A stretch of DNA of 64,000 nt from Paraburkholderia kururiensis JCM 10599 = LMG 19447 (GTDB lineage Bacteria > Pseudomonadota > Gammaproteobacteria > Burkholderiales > Burkholderiaceae): assembly GCF_003986935.1 (NCBI RefSeq), contig NZ_RJZE01000010.1, forward strand, positions 1 through 64,000. The letters are read 5' to 3'. Both the position numbers and the translations under genes were made by a program. This document shows positions 43,961 to 53,200 of this stretch, one piece after another. A model generated the notes under the pieces. That model did not search any database, was not told the origin of the DNA, and was given only the letters and a program-made list of their open reading frames with translations. Within the stretch, counting starts at the first letter, position 1; the number at the start of each line of letters is the position of its first letter.

Positions 43961-46183
43961 TCACGCACTCAGATATTCCTGCACGGCTGCATAGCCGCGC
44001 CCGTAGGCGCCGCGCGCCCGCTGCGGCATGGCGTTGAAGATGGCGCCCTGCACGTGTACGCCGCCTGCGCGCAGCCGCTTGAGCATGTCGCCGATCTCGC
44101 CTTCGCTATGCATGCCCGAGCGCACCACGACGAAGGTAGTGCCCACGTGCGCGCCGATCACGGCGGCGTCGGTCACGGCCAGCACGGGCGGCGTGTCGAT
44201 CAGGATCACGTCGTAGCGCTTGGCGAGCGCGTCGAGGTATTGGGCGAGCCGCGGCGACATCAGCAGCTCGGACGGGTTCGGGGGCCGGCGTCCGCAGGAA
44301 ATGAACTGGAGGTTGTCGACCTCGGTGGTGCGGATCGCTTCTTCGAGCGCGATTTGCCCCGAGAGCAGTTCCGAGAAGCCGTTGTCCTGCGGGCCGCCCA
44401 GGTAGCGTTCCAGTGCGCCGCGCCGCATGTCGCCGTCGATCATGAGCACGCGCTTGCCCGAGTGCGCGAGCAGCACGGCGAGGTTCACGGTGAGAAAGCT
44501 CTTGCCCACACCGGGCATGGAGCCCGTGAGCATGATGGCGTGGTTGCTCGCGTCCATCATCGTGAACTGCAGCGCGGTGCGCAGACTGCGCAGGCTTTCC
44601 ACGGTGACGTCTTTGGGTCGCACGCTGGCAAGCACCGAGCGCAGGCGATTGCCGCCGCGCACCACGGCGCTTTCGAGCGCGGTCTGTTCCGTGGAAAGCG
44701 GGATCATGCCGTACACGGGCAGGTGGAAGGTGCGTTCGATGTGCTCCGGGTCCGCGATGCCCTTGAACATGTTGCGGCGAACGAACACGAAGCCCGTGCC
44801 CACGATGAGGCCGAGTATCGCGGCGGCCGATACGATGAGCGCCTTCTTCGGCTTCGACGGCATGCCAGGCCGCATGGCGGCGTCCACGATATGCACGTTG
44901 CCGCCCGTGCCCACGCGCTGCACGGAGAGTTCCTGGATGCGGTTGAGCAGCAGCACGTAGATGTCTTCGGCCACCTTCGCATCGCGTTGCAGCTGCACGG
45001 CCTTCACTTCCGTGGCGGGCAGATCGCGAAAACGCGTGTCGTACTTCGCGCGTTCGGTTTCGAGCTGCGCGAGTTGCTGGCGCGCCGCGATGAGCACCGG
45101 GTGGTCTTCGCCGAAGCGCTGGTCGAGCGAGGCGATCTGCAGCTTCATGGCCGAGATCTGCTGCTCGTATTGAACGCTGCCGTCCAGGTAAATCTTCGCT
45201 TCGTCGCTCGCGTTGATGGAGCCGGACTTGCTCTGGTAAGCCGTGAGCGCCGCCTCCGCACGCACGAGGTCGCCCTTCAGGCGCGGCTCTTCGGCCTTGA
45301 GGAAGTCGAGCATCTTGTTCGCGTCGGCCTGCTTGGTGGCCACGTGCTCGCGCACGTACGACTGCGCGAGCGCGTTGGCGATCTGCGCGGCACGGCCCGC
45401 GTCGGTGTCTTCGAGCGAGATCTGGATCACGCCCGTCTGCTTGCCCTGCTCCTGCACGTTGATGGCCGACTGGAACGCCGAGATGGCATCGAGGTTGTTG
45501 AGGCGCACTACCGTAAAGCGCGTGCCCGGCCGCGCCACAAGCCGGCTCACGAGCATCGTCACGCCGTTGCCCTGCGCCTCTTGCCCGGCTTCGCCGCGCA
45601 ACAGCAGACGGCCTTCGCTGTCTTCCAGCGTGTAGCGGTCCGCGCCTTGAGCGACGAGCGTGAGCTTCCTGCCTTCCAGCGACGGGTCCACGTCGATCGA
45701 ATCGACGTTCGCCACTTCCCCGCCCCACGCGTACGAATCGAGGCCGAGCCACGGCTTCGCGGGCTCGCCCGGCGTGGCGAGCCGCGCGGCAAGGCTGCCG
45801 AGCACGGGGAACGTCTTCGGCGCCACGAAGAAGTTGAGCTTGAACTGATCCACCACGGGCTCCACCACGCTGCGGCTCTTGATCATTTCGATCTCGGCGT
45901 CGGTGGGCAGCGCGGACGAACCCGTGGACACCGCGGCGCCCGTCTGCGTTTGCGTGAGCGGCTGCGAGGTGTAGTCCGCCGCCTCCACGCGCACGCGCGC
46001 ATCGGCCGTGTAGACGGGCTTCGCGACGTAGCAGTAGAACACCGCGATGCCGACGACCATGGCGGCAATGGCGATCAACCACCAGATGTCGTCGAGCAAT
46101 ACCTGCAGCAGATCGCCGAGGACCACGTCCTCTTCTTCGGTTCGGGCCGTGATGCCCAGTGGAGTGTTTGCTTGCGTGCTCAC
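43961..46183 (-). CDS. bceF: Polysaccharide co-polymerase / tyrosine autokinase (BceF, Wzc type)
   Basis: A 740-residue inner-membrane protein. Wzz domain with helices at about 33-52 and 445-465 and a coiled-coil periplasmic part between. The C-terminal cytoplasmic BY-kinase has Walker A GSMPGVGKSFLTVNLAVLLA, Walker A prime VLMIDGDMRRG and Walker B VILIDTPPVLA. The end carries a short tyrosine cluster (GAYGRGYAAVQEYLSA), with three tyrosines as autophosphorylation sites; Wzc of E. coli has more. It controls chain length and export with BceE and is dephosphorylated by BceD. In B. cepacia complex BceF is needed for exopolysaccharide and biofilm. Confidence 0.95.
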   Translation of the reverse strand: MSTQANTPLGITARTEEEDVVLGDLLQVLLDDIWWLIAIAAMVVGIAVFYCYVAKPVYTADARVRVEAADYTSQPLTQTQTGAAVSTGSSALPTDAEIEMIKSRSVVEPVVDQFKLNFFVAPKTFPVLGSLAARLATPGEPAKPWLGLDSYAWGGEVANVDSIDVDPSLEGRKLTLVAQGADRYTLEDSEGRLLLRGEAGQEAQGNGVTMLVSRLVARPGTRFTVVRLNNLDAISAFQSAINVQEQGKQTGVIQISLEDTDAGRAAQIANALAQSYVREHVATKQADANKMLDFLKAEEPRLKGDLVRAEAALTAYQSKSGSINASDEAKIYLDGSVQYEQQISAMKLQIASLDQRFGEDHPVLIAARQQLAQLETERAKYDTRFRDLPATEVKAVQLQRDAKVAEDIYVLLLNRIQELSVQRVGTGGNVHIVDAAMRPGMPSKPKKALIVSAAAILGLIVGTGFVFVRRNMFKGIADPEHIERTFHLPVYGMIPLSTEQTALESAVVRGGNRLRSVLASVRPKDVTVESLRSLRTALQFTMMDASNHAIMLTGSMPGVGKSFLTVNLAVLLAHSGKRVLMIDGDMRRGALERYLGGPQDNGFSELLSGQIALEEAIRTTEVDNLQFISCGRRPPNPSELLMSPRLAQYLDALAKRYDVILIDTPPVLAVTDAAVIGAHVGTTFVVVRSGMHSEGEIGDMLKRLRAGGVHVQGAIFNAMPQRARGAYGRGYAAVQEYLSA

Positions 46184-46232
46184 AGTTCGGTCCCGATGGA
46201 TAAGAGGCAGTTCGTGCGCGTCATGTCGTGCA

Positions 46233-47402
46233 TCAGCGCGTGATCTGCTTCGTGTAGAAGATGGTCTGGATGGTCGGCAGCACCTGCTGAAGGACGCGGT
46301 TGAACGTCGTCGAGGCGGCCGTGCCGACGTAGACCACGTCGAGCGGCTGCAACTGGAACTTCGTGGAGAGCATGATCGAGTTCGGCTGCGTCATGTCGAG
46401 TCGGTACACGTCCGGCTTCGTGGGGTTGTCCATCATGCCGCGCATCACGTAGATCTGGCGCGGGTTCGCGTCGGTGTCCAGAATGCCGCCGGCCTGCGTG
46501 AGCGCGTCCGCAATGGTGAGCCGGCCCTTCAGCATGGGCATCTGCGTGGGCGTCTTCACTTCGCCCAGCACGAACACGCGGCTGTCGGAGCGGTCCGGAA
46601 TGTTGACGATGTCGCCGCTTTGCAGCATCACGTTCTGCGTGACGTCGCCGCGATCGAGCAGACGGTTCGCGTCCAGCACATAGAGCTTGTTGTTGCGCGT
46701 GAGGCGCACGCGCTGGATGTCGGCGTCCGCCGTCGTGCCGCCCGAGCGCGTGATGGCATCCACGAGCGTGAGCGGCACGTCGCTGATGGCAAGCGGTCCG
46801 GGCTGCTTCACTTCGCCCGTCACCTGCACTTTCTGGCTGCGGTACGCGAGCACGCGCACGTCCACCTGCGGATTGCGGATGTAGCGCACGAGCCCCTTCG
46901 AGAGTTCGTCGCGCAGTTCGTTGACGGTCTTGCCCGCGGCGCGGATACGGCCCACGAACGGGAAATAGATGGTGCCGTCGGCGGCAACGGTCTGGCCATA
47001 CGGGTCGGCCTGGCCCGAGAGCGCGTTCGTGTAGGGCTGCGTGAGCGCCTGCGCGACGGTCTGCGTGGTATTGCCGCCCGTGGAAAACGTGCTGCCCTGG
47101 GGCGTGGAAAGTTCGGGATGGTCGTAGACCGTCACGCCGAGAATGTCTTGCGGCGCGAGGTGGTACACGTAGTCCGCGGGGCTCGCGTAGCGCGATGCCG
47201 GCAGATCCACGGGCACCGCAGCGGCCTGCATCTGCGTGGCCACGAGCTGCGAGTCGATCAGGTGCACCGGATACGTTTCCTGCTGCTTCTGCTCGTTGGA
47301 GTCTTTCAGACTCGACGTATCGAGGTAGTTACCGGGCGCGGTTGCGCAGGCCGACAGGAACGCGGTCAGCGTCAAGACGATTCCGATGTTTCTCTTCAGC
47401 AT
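46233..47402 (-). CDS. bceE: Wza-type polysaccharide export lipoprotein (BceE)
   Basis: A 389-residue outer-membrane lipoprotein, lipobox FLSAC near residue 19. Domains: polysaccharide export domain about 80-185 (YHLAPQDILGVTVYDHPEL, DGTIYFPFVGRIRAAGKTVNEL) and two SLBB domains after it (VQVTGEVKQPGPLAISDVPLTL and VFVLGEVKTPTQMPML). It forms the export channel with BceF. The start at 47402 overlaps the end of bceD by seven bases. An alternative ATG at 47417 would add five residues and is preceded by a GAAGGG. Confidence 0.94.
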   Translation of the reverse strand: MLKRNIGIVLTLTAFLSACATAPGNYLDTSSLKDSNEQKQQETYPVHLIDSQLVATQMQAAAVPVDLPASRYASPADYVYHLAPQDILGVTVYDHPELSTPQGSTFSTGGNTTQTVAQALTQPYTNALSGQADPYGQTVAADGTIYFPFVGRIRAAGKTVNELRDELSKGLVRYIRNPQVDVRVLAYRSQKVQVTGEVKQPGPLAISDVPLTLVDAITRSGGTTADADIQRVRLTRNNKLYVLDANRLLDRGDVTQNVMLQSGDIVNIPDRSDSRVFVLGEVKTPTQMPMLKGRLTIADALTQAGGILDTDANPRQIYVMRGMMDNPTKPDVYRLDMTQPNSIMLSTKFQLQPLDVVYVGTAASTTFNRVLQQVLPTIQTIFYTKQITR

Positions 47403-47854
47403 ATTTTGTCCAGCCATCCCTTCACCAGATGTTCGATCAGCGCGAAGCTGTCGCGGTATGCCGCTTCGTCGCGGCCATGCGGGTCGATCACGTCCGAGTC
47501 TTCCCACTGCCCGAGCGCGTAGACCTTGCCGCGCGAGGTGGGCTCGAGCGCTTCCACGTCTTTCACCTGACGGCGCTCGGTCACGAGCACGAGGTCCGCG
47601 TCGCGAACGAGCCGGCGCGTGAGCCGACGCGCGTGATGGGCGCCGGCCGCGATGCCGCGCTCCGCGAGCAGGCGCTCCATCACGGGGTCCATGCCGCCGC
47701 CTTCCATGGCGCGAATGCCGGCCGAGTGAAAGGCCGGCGTGCGCGGCGAGCGGGCCGCCCTTGCGGCGTGCCCCGCCTGCGCGCGGAAGAGCCGCTCCGC
47801 GGCCGGCGAGCGGCACACGTTTGCATGGCAAACGATCAGGACGTTGTTGAACAT
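47396..47854 (-). CDS. bceD: Low-molecular-weight protein tyrosine phosphatase (BceD)
   Basis: A 152-residue cytoplasmic phosphatase, the Wzb partner of BceF. The active-site loop reads VCHANVCRSPAAE (C9 to R15, the CX5R loop) with Ala where most family members have Gly after the second position. The catalytic acid is in VIDPHGRDEAAY near residue 122. It reverses BceF autophosphorylation. It lies 61 bp after bceC, a gap filled by an 11-bp tandem repeat, and overlaps bceE. Confidence 0.92.
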   Translation of the reverse strand: MFNNVLIVCHANVCRSPAAERLFRAQAGHAARAARSPRTPAFHSAGIRAMEGGGMDPVMERLLAERGIAAGAHHARRLTRRLVRDADLVLVTERRQVKDVEALEPTSRGKVYALGQWEDSDVIDPHGRDEAAYRDSFALIEHLVKGWLDKIC

Positions 47855-47874
47855 CGCGGGTTCTCCGTCGCCTG

Positions 47875-47918
47875 TTGCGATCTCATTGCGATCTCACAGC
47901 GGTCTCATTGCGGTCTCA
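47875..47918. repeat. Four 11-bp tandem repeats at the bceC stop
   Basis: Units ttgcgatctca, ttgcgatctca, cagcggtctca, ttgcggtctca, head to tail. The last three bases of the array are the stop codon of bceC read on the minus strand. The array fills most of the gap before bceD. Confidence 0.9.
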
Positions 47919-49352
47919 TGCCCTGGCGGCTTCGCCCGCCGGCACGTTGCCTGCCGCGCGCGGCTGCACGTTGGCGCGTGCGCCTGCAATCGCGCCTTGC
48001 CGCCCAATGGCGTGATACTCGATGCCGAGTTCGGCCATCGCTTCGGGCTCGTAGAGATTGCGGCCATCGAAGACGAGCGGTATCGTCAGCTGCGCCTTCA
48101 GCGCTTCGAAGTCCGGCATCTTGAAGACCTTCCATTCGGTGAGGATCACGAGCGCGTCCGCGCCTTCGGCCGCTTCCATCTCGTCGTCGACGAACACGAG
48201 ACGGGCCTGCTGCTGCGGCGCGCCTTCGAGGTCGAGCGCGAACACGCGGCGCGCTTCATCGGTCGCGACCGGGTCGTAGGCCTTCACCGTGGCGCCGCGC
48301 GCGAGCAGCGCCGCGATCAGCGCGCGGCTGGGCGCTTCGCGCATGTCGTCGGTATTCGGCTTGAACGCGAGACCCCACACACCGAACGTGCGCCCTGTCA
48401 GGTCTTCGCCCAGACGCGCGACGATCTTGTGCGCAAGAATCTTCTTCTGCGTTTCATTGACCGCCTCGACCGCCTGCAGGATGCGAAGGCTCTGGCCTTG
48501 CTCGTCGGCGGTGCGCACGAGCGCCTGGACGTCTTTCGGAAAGCACGAGCCGCCATAGCCGCACCCCGCATACAGGAAGTCGTAGCCAATGCGCGGGTCG
48601 GAGCCGATGCCGCGACGCACGGCTTCGATGTCGGCGCCCACACGGTCGGCCAGATTGGCAAGCTCGTTCATGAACGAGATGCGCGTGGCAAGCATCGCGT
48701 TCGCGGCGTACTTCGTGAACTCCGCGGAGCGCACGTCCATGTATAGCGTGCGCTCGCGGTTGCGATTGAACGGCGCGTACAGGCGTTTCATGAGTTCGCG
48801 GGCCTTTTCGCCGGGCACGTCGTCGTCGCAGCCCAGTACGATGCGGTCGGGCCGCGTGAAGTCTTCCACCGCCGCGCCTTCCTTCAGGAACTCGGGGTTC
48901 GAGACCACGGAGAACATGTGCTGCACGCCGCGCGCGCGCAGTTCGCCCGCAATGGCCTCGCGCACGCGCGCCGCGGTGCCCACCGGGACCGTCGATTTGT
49001 CGACGACCACCTTGAAGCCGTTCATGTAGCGGCCGATATTGCGCGCCGCGGCGAGCACGTATTGCAGGTCCGCCGAGCCGTCTTCGTCGGGCGGCGTGCC
49101 CACGGCGATGAAGAGCACGTCGCCGTGGGCGACCGCGGCTTCCACGTCGGTTGAAAACGTGAGACGGCGCGCCTTGCGGTTGCGCGCGATGAGTTCCTGC
49201 AGACCCGGTTCATGGATCGGCACGCCGCCGCTGTTGAGCACATCGATCTTGCGTGCATCCACGTCGAGGCAGAACACGTCGTTGCCGATGTCGGCAAGAC
49301 ACGCGCCGGTAACGAGGCCAACGTAGCCGCTTCCAATGATCGTCAGGTTCAT
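47916..49352 (-). CDS. bceC: UDP-glucose 6-dehydrogenase (BceC)
   Basis: A 478-residue enzyme oxidising UDP-glucose to UDP-glucuronate with two NAD. N-terminal Rossmann loop [39 protein letters not shown], the catalytic cysteine in [18 protein letters not shown] (about 258-275), and a C-terminal domain with [16 protein letters not shown]. The last 30 residues are Ala-rich and unconserved. Glucuronic acid is a component of cepacian, so this supplies a donor for the locus. BceC is inactivated by tyrosine phosphorylation control in related organisms; this is known of the family, not seen here. Confidence 0.96.
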   Translation of the reverse strand: MNLTIIGSGYVGLVTGACLADIGNDVFCLDVDARKIDVLNSGGVPIHEPGLQELIARNRKARRLTFSTDVEAAVAHGDVLFIAVGTPPDEDGSADLQYVLAAARNIGRYMNGFKVVVDKSTVPVGTAARVREAIAGELRARGVQHMFSVVSNPEFLKEGAAVEDFTRPDRIVLGCDDDVPGEKARELMKRLYAPFNRNRERTLYMDVRSAEFTKYAANAMLATRISFMNELANLADRVGADIEAVRRGIGSDPRIGYDFLYAGCGYGGSCFPKDVQALVRTADEQGQSLRILQAVEAVNETQKKILAHKIVARLGEDLTGRTFGVWGLAFKPNTDDMREAPSRALIAALLARGATVKAYDPVATDEARRVFALDLEGAPQQQARLVFVDDEMEAAEGADALVILTEWKVFKMPDFEALKAQLTIPLVFDGRNLYEPEAMAELGIEYHAIGRQGAIAGARANVQPRAAGNVPAGEAARA

Positions 49353-49429
49353 GAATCACACCTCGAGGACAAAACATCCGGTTTCAGAAAACGGAGCGGA
49401 ACGGGCCGCGCCGTGTCGAATCGTGTGGC

Positions 49430-49456
49430 GTGCGCCTCGTGCGCCTCGCGCGCCGC
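49430..49456. repeat. 9-bp direct repeats downstream of bceB
   Basis: Two exact copies gtgcgcctc and a third related copy gcgcgccgc, 30 bp past the bceB stop in the gap before bceC. Confidence 0.6.
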
Positions 49457-49486
49457 AGCGCCGCGCCGCCCTGTTGCGCTATTCCA

Positions 49487-50887
49487 CTAATACGCGTTGC
49501 GGCCCGCGAAGCCCTTCCACATGGTCAGCGCGACAATCTTGAGGTCGAGCCAGAAGGTCCAGTGCTGCATGTAGTAGAGGTCGAGCTTCACGCGCCCCAT
49601 CATCTTTTCGATGCGGTCCGTCTCGCCGCGATAGCCGTTGATCTGCGCCCAGCCCGTAATGCCGGGCTTGATGCGGTAGCGGTGCATGTAACCCTTCACG
49701 AGGTCCTTGTAGATGTCGTCGTGTTCCAGCGCATGCGGGCGCGGACCTACCACCGACATCTCGCCCTTCAGTACGTTGATGAACTGCGGCAACTCGTCGA
49801 GACTCGTGCGGCGCAGGAAGGCGCCAACCGCCGTGATGCGCGGATCGCCGCGACGCGCCTGGGTCACCTTGCCCGCTTCCTCGCGATGCACCTTCATCGA
49901 GCGGAACTTGTAGATCTCGAACTCGTTGCCGTCGATGCCCTTGCGCTTCTGGCGAAAGAACACCGGGCCCGGCGACGAGAGCTTCACGAGCACGGCGATC
50001 ACGAGCATCAGCGGCGAGAGCGCCGTGAGCGCCGCGAGCGCGAAGAGCCGGTCGAACACGAGCTTCGGCAGCACGCGCAGATCCGTGATGGGCGACGCCG
50101 CCAGGTTGATCGCGGGCACGCCCAGCAGATCGACCACGGGCTGGCTGAAGAGCGAGAGACTCTGCACGTCCGGAATGAACCGGATGTTGACGAAGTCGTG
50201 GCGCAATTCCTTCACGAAGCGATGGATCGTGCGCTCCTGCGAAATGGGCAGCGCGAGCCACAGTTCGCGGATACCGCGATGGCGGATCAACTGGATCATC
50301 GCGGCGAACCCGTGCTCGACGGGCACGCCTTCGATCGCGCCCGTGTCAGGCGTCGCCGCCTCGCCTGTCGCGCTGAGACTGCCGTCGTCGAACACGGCGA
50401 CAGGCTTGAAGCCGGCCTCGGGGCGCCCGCGCATCTGCTCGATCAGAAAGCGCGCGTAGCGTGGGCTGCCCACGATCGCCACGGCCTTCTGGTTGTAGCC
50501 CTCGCGGCGCAGCCCCTTGAGCACCGTATGCACTACAGTCTTCGTCACGATCAGGAGCGCGACGGTTGCAATTGCCCAGTAGCCGAGCCACAGCCGCGAC
50601 AGCATGTCCGCGCGGTGCAGGCTGAAGCTCATGAGAATGCCCATGCCTTCCACCGCGAGCCACGCGAGCGCCACGCGGCCCAGCAGGTCGTAGAGCGGCT
50701 TGCCGCGCCACGACTGATAGATGCCGAAGGCCGGGAATATCCAGATCATCAGCAGGCAGTTGAACGCCAGCGCGACGTTCTGCATGTCCGTGAGCCAGAC
50801 GAGCGACCCGCCATGCAAGGCAGCGGCAATCAGCGCGCCCGCGGCAACCATCGCAATATCGATGACTCTGGATAGAACGCTCAGCAT
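49487..50887 (-). CDS. bceB: Undecaprenyl-phosphate glucose phosphotransferase, priming enzyme (BceB, WcaJ type)
   Basis: A 466-residue membrane protein with four N-terminal helices, a Rossmann-like middle domain and the C-terminal polyprenyl-phosphate sugar-1-phosphate transferase domain. Visible motifs: [68 protein letters not shown] and [15 protein letters not shown]. It moves glucose-1-phosphate from UDP-glucose to undecaprenyl phosphate and so starts the repeat unit. The start at 50887 has GAGG eight bases upstream; a GTG three codons earlier is the alternative. First gene of the minus-strand operon. Confidence 0.95.
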   Translation of the reverse strand: MLSVLSRVIDIAMVAAGALIAAALHGGSLVWLTDMQNVALAFNCLLMIWIFPAFGIYQSWRGKPLYDLLGRVALAWLAVEGMGILMSFSLHRADMLSRLWLGYWAIATVALLIVTKTVVHTVLKGLRREGYNQKAVAIVGSPRYARFLIEQMRGRPEAGFKPVAVFDDGSLSATGEAATPDTGAIEGVPVEHGFAAMIQLIRHRGIRELWLALPISQERTIHRFVKELRHDFVNIRFIPDVQSLSLFSQPVVDLLGVPAINLAASPITDLRVLPKLVFDRLFALAALTALSPLMLVIAVLVKLSSPGPVFFRQKRKGIDGNEFEIYKFRSMKVHREEAGKVTQARRGDPRITAVGAFLRRTSLDELPQFINVLKGEMSVVGPRPHALEHDDIYKDLVKGYMHRYRIKPGITGWAQINGYRGETDRIEKMMGRVKLDLYYMQHWTFWLDLKIVALTMWKGFAGRNAY

Positions 50888-51398
50888 GAACCGCACCTCG
50901 GATTGTCGATCAAGTTCGTGTTCCGTCCGGGAATATGAGTGAATACCCTCGTACAGGTATCAATAAAGCGGTATTAAAATTCGGCCCGCAAGCACGCAAA
51001 ATATCTCGAAATGTATCGGTAGACATTACCGAATTTTGTCTATTTTTGTTCGGTAATTGCTGCTTTTTTTGCGGCGTTTACGGGGCCAACGGGGCGCCGC
51101 AGAGGCCCTCCAGCGGGACACGGGCGCATCTTGTCAGACATTTCGCGCCGCCCCGCTCCGCAGTTCGTCCAATGTGCACCTTTCCCGGGTCGAGCCGTGG
51201 CGGCTTTTCTTTCCTTTTATTTTTTTAATTTCATCCGCCAGCGAAATAAAAACGCCACAAATCGTTATGCGATTTATCGAATATCGAATTCGTTTCAATA
51301 AAGCGCTTTTGCAGAAGTTTCGTAATGCGTTTTATTGACTATTTACGTCGTGCTACAACTGCTCGCACTGATCTTCGATCCTGTGTGAGGAGAACGAT
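50888..51398. promoter_or_regulatory. Divergent control region between bceB and bceA
   Basis: Gene-free 511 bp, distinctly A+T rich (for example 50960-51060 and 51205-51345), between the divergent starts of the main polysaccharide operon and bceA. Two or more promoters are expected. It holds the palindrome at 51016-51032 and a further half-site cggtaatt near 51050. The short open frames here lack start signals. Confidence 0.6.
51016..51032. promoter_or_regulatory. Palindrome tcggta-gacat-taccga
   Basis: Perfect 6-bp arms with five-base spacer, about 130 bp upstream of bceB and 370 bp upstream of bceA. A half-site copy (tcggtaatt) follows 17 bp later. Resembles the ggtaat/attacc palindrome upstream of the acyltransferase at 34269. 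Confidence 0.45.
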
Positions 51399-52973
51399 AT
51401 GTCTCATCCGGTAATTGCGGCGGCGGCTGGCGCCGGCGCTCGTATGGCCGCTCCGGCCGGCGTGAAGCTGAAGGTCCATCCGGTGATACTCGCGGGCGGC
51501 TCCGGCACGCGCCTGTGGCCCATGTCGCGCGAGCAGTATCCGAAGCAATTGATCGGACTGCTTGGCGATGATTCTCTGCTGCAATCCACGGCATGCCGGC
51601 TCGATGCGCTCGACGCGGGCTATCCGCTCGCCGAGCGGATCGTCGTGGTGGGTAACGAGGAGCACCGCTTCACGACAGCGGAGCAATTGCGCGTGAGCGG
51701 CAAGGTGGCCCGCCTGATTCTCGAACCCGCGGGGCGCGACACGGCGCCGGCACTCACCGTTGCAGCACTCTCGATTACGGCCGCCGATGAAGACGGCATC
51801 ATGGTCATCATGCCCGCAGACCACGCCGTAACCGACCTCGCCGCATTCCAGGCCGCGGTGGCGGCCGGCGTGCAGCATGCCGCGGCGGGTCGCGTGGTGA
51901 CGATGGGCATCGTGCCGACGCGTGCGGAGACCGGCTACGGCTATATCCGCGTGGGCGAGCCGTTCGCGCAGGGCGACGGGTCGAACGACGAGTCAAGCGC
52001 CGGGTCAAGCGATGAAGCGAGCAACGAGGCAAGCGATGAAGCGCGGCGTCTCGAACGCTTCGTCGAAAAGCCGCATCTCGAACTCGCGCAGCAGTACGTG
52101 GCCTCCAATGCGTATTGGTGGAACAGCGGCATCTTCATCATGCGTGCGTCCACGTGGCTCAAGGCGATTCGCCACTTCGAGCCGGCCATTCACGAAGCGT
52201 GCGTCACGGCCTGCGAACGCGGCCGCGACGACGGCGACTTCTTTCGCGTGGACCGCGAAGCGTTCGCCTCGTCGCCGTCCAATTCGATCGACTATGCCGT
52301 GATGGAACAACTGGGCAGCGACACTTCCGTGGTCACGGGCGTCGTGGTGCCGCTCGCGGCGGGCTGGTCCGACGTGGGATCGTGGGACGCGATCTGGGAG
52401 ATTTCGCCGAAGGACGAGGCCCATAACGTGGGCCGCGGTCGCGTGCTGTTCGAAGGCGCGCAAACCACCTTCGCTCATTCGGAAGGACGCCTGATTGCCT
52501 GCGTCGGCACGCACGATCTCGTCGTGGTGGAAACGCCCGATGCCATTCTCGTGGCCGACAAGGCGCACGTGCAGGACGTGAAGAAAGTGGTGGGCCGCAT
52601 TCGCAGCAGCCGCGGCACCGAGGCGGCGAACCATCGCAAGGTCCACCGCCCCTGGGGCCACTACGATTCCGTGGATATGGGCGAGCGCTTCCAGGTGAAA
52701 CGCATTGTCGTGAAACCGGGCGCCCGCCTTTCGCTGCAGATGCATCACCATCGCGCGGAGCACTGGATCGTCGTGCGCGGCACGGCACTCGTCACGCGCG
52801 GCGAGGAGCGCTTCATCGTCTCCGAAAACGAATCGGCCTATATCCCGCTGGGTGTCACGCACCGGCTTGAGAACCCGGGCAAGATGCCGCTCGAAATCAT
52901 CGAGGTGCAGTCGGGTTCCTATCTGGGCGAAGACGACATCGTGCGCTTCGACGATACCTACGGGCGACAGTGA
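51399..52973 (+). CDS. bceA: Mannose-1-phosphate guanylyltransferase / mannose-6-phosphate isomerase (BceA)
   Basis: A 524-residue bifunctional type II enzyme making GDP-mannose. N-terminal transferase: VILAGGSGTRLWPMSREQYPKQL (about 27-50), FVEKP, NSIDYAVME, WSDVGSWD. C-terminal isomerase cupin: QMHHHRAEHWIVVRGTALVTRGEE. The first 25 residues are an Ala/Gly-rich extension. Residues 194-214 are an acidic, Ser-rich insertion (SNDESSAGSSDEASNEASDE) just before RRLERFVEKP, encoded by 12-bp direct repeats. The usual family loop here is much shorter. GAGGAG upstream supports the start. It is divergent from the bceB operon and feeds both mannose and rhamnose branches. Confidence 0.95.
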   Translation: MSHPVIAAAAGAGARMAAPAGVKLKVHPVILAGGSGTRLWPMSREQYPKQLIGLLGDDSLLQSTACRLDALDAGYPLAERIVVVGNEEHRFTTAEQLRVSGKVARLILEPAGRDTAPALTVAALSITAADEDGIMVIMPADHAVTDLAAFQAAVAAGVQHAAAGRVVTMGIVPTRAETGYGYIRVGEPFAQGDGSNDESSAGSSDEASNEASDEARRLERFVEKPHLELAQQYVASNAYWWNSGIFIMRASTWLKAIRHFEPAIHEACVTACERGRDDGDFFRVDREAFASSPSNSIDYAVMEQLGSDTSVVTGVVVPLAAGWSDVGSWDAIWEISPKDEAHNVGRGRVLFEGAQTTFAHSEGRLIACVGTHDLVVVETPDAILVADKAHVQDVKKVVGRIRSSRGTEAANHRKVHRPWGHYDSVDMGERFQVKRIVVKPGARLSLQMHHHRAEHWIVVRGTALVTRGEERFIVSENESAYIPLGVTHRLENPGKMPLEIIEVQSGSYLGEDDIVRFDDTYGRQ

Positions 52974-53158
52974 CGCGTGGAGGTGGACCGGCGGGGTGAG
53001 CCTGTTTAGCCGGCTCCTGCGGCGGCGAAGCGACTTTCGCTCGCCTGCCGCCCATGGGCCGGTCGCGATTGCGATGAGGTTGTGCCCTTGCCTCGGATCA
53101 CTGCGTTAGATCACTGCATTAGTTCAGACGCGGGTCGCGTGCAGTGGCCTGCGATGCT

Positions 53159-53200
53159 TCAGTTCGCATGTCTCAGTTCGCATGCCTCAGTTCGCATGCG
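53159..53200. repeat. Three 14-bp tandem repeats at the stop of the DUF4096 gene
   Basis: Units tcagttcgcatgtc, tcagttcgcatgcc, tcagttcgcatgcg. The third copy encodes the last codons and stop (minus strand) of the chimeric gene at 53187-54464; the others lie just past it. Loss of the stop in the third copy would extend the protein through further copies, whose TCA also reads as stop. Confidence 0.88.

Noticed and set aside
44054..46243. Plus-strand open frame of 729 codons opposite bceF
   Set aside because: Composition is that of a reverse-frame shadow; bceF has Walker motifs and tyrosine tail on the other strand.
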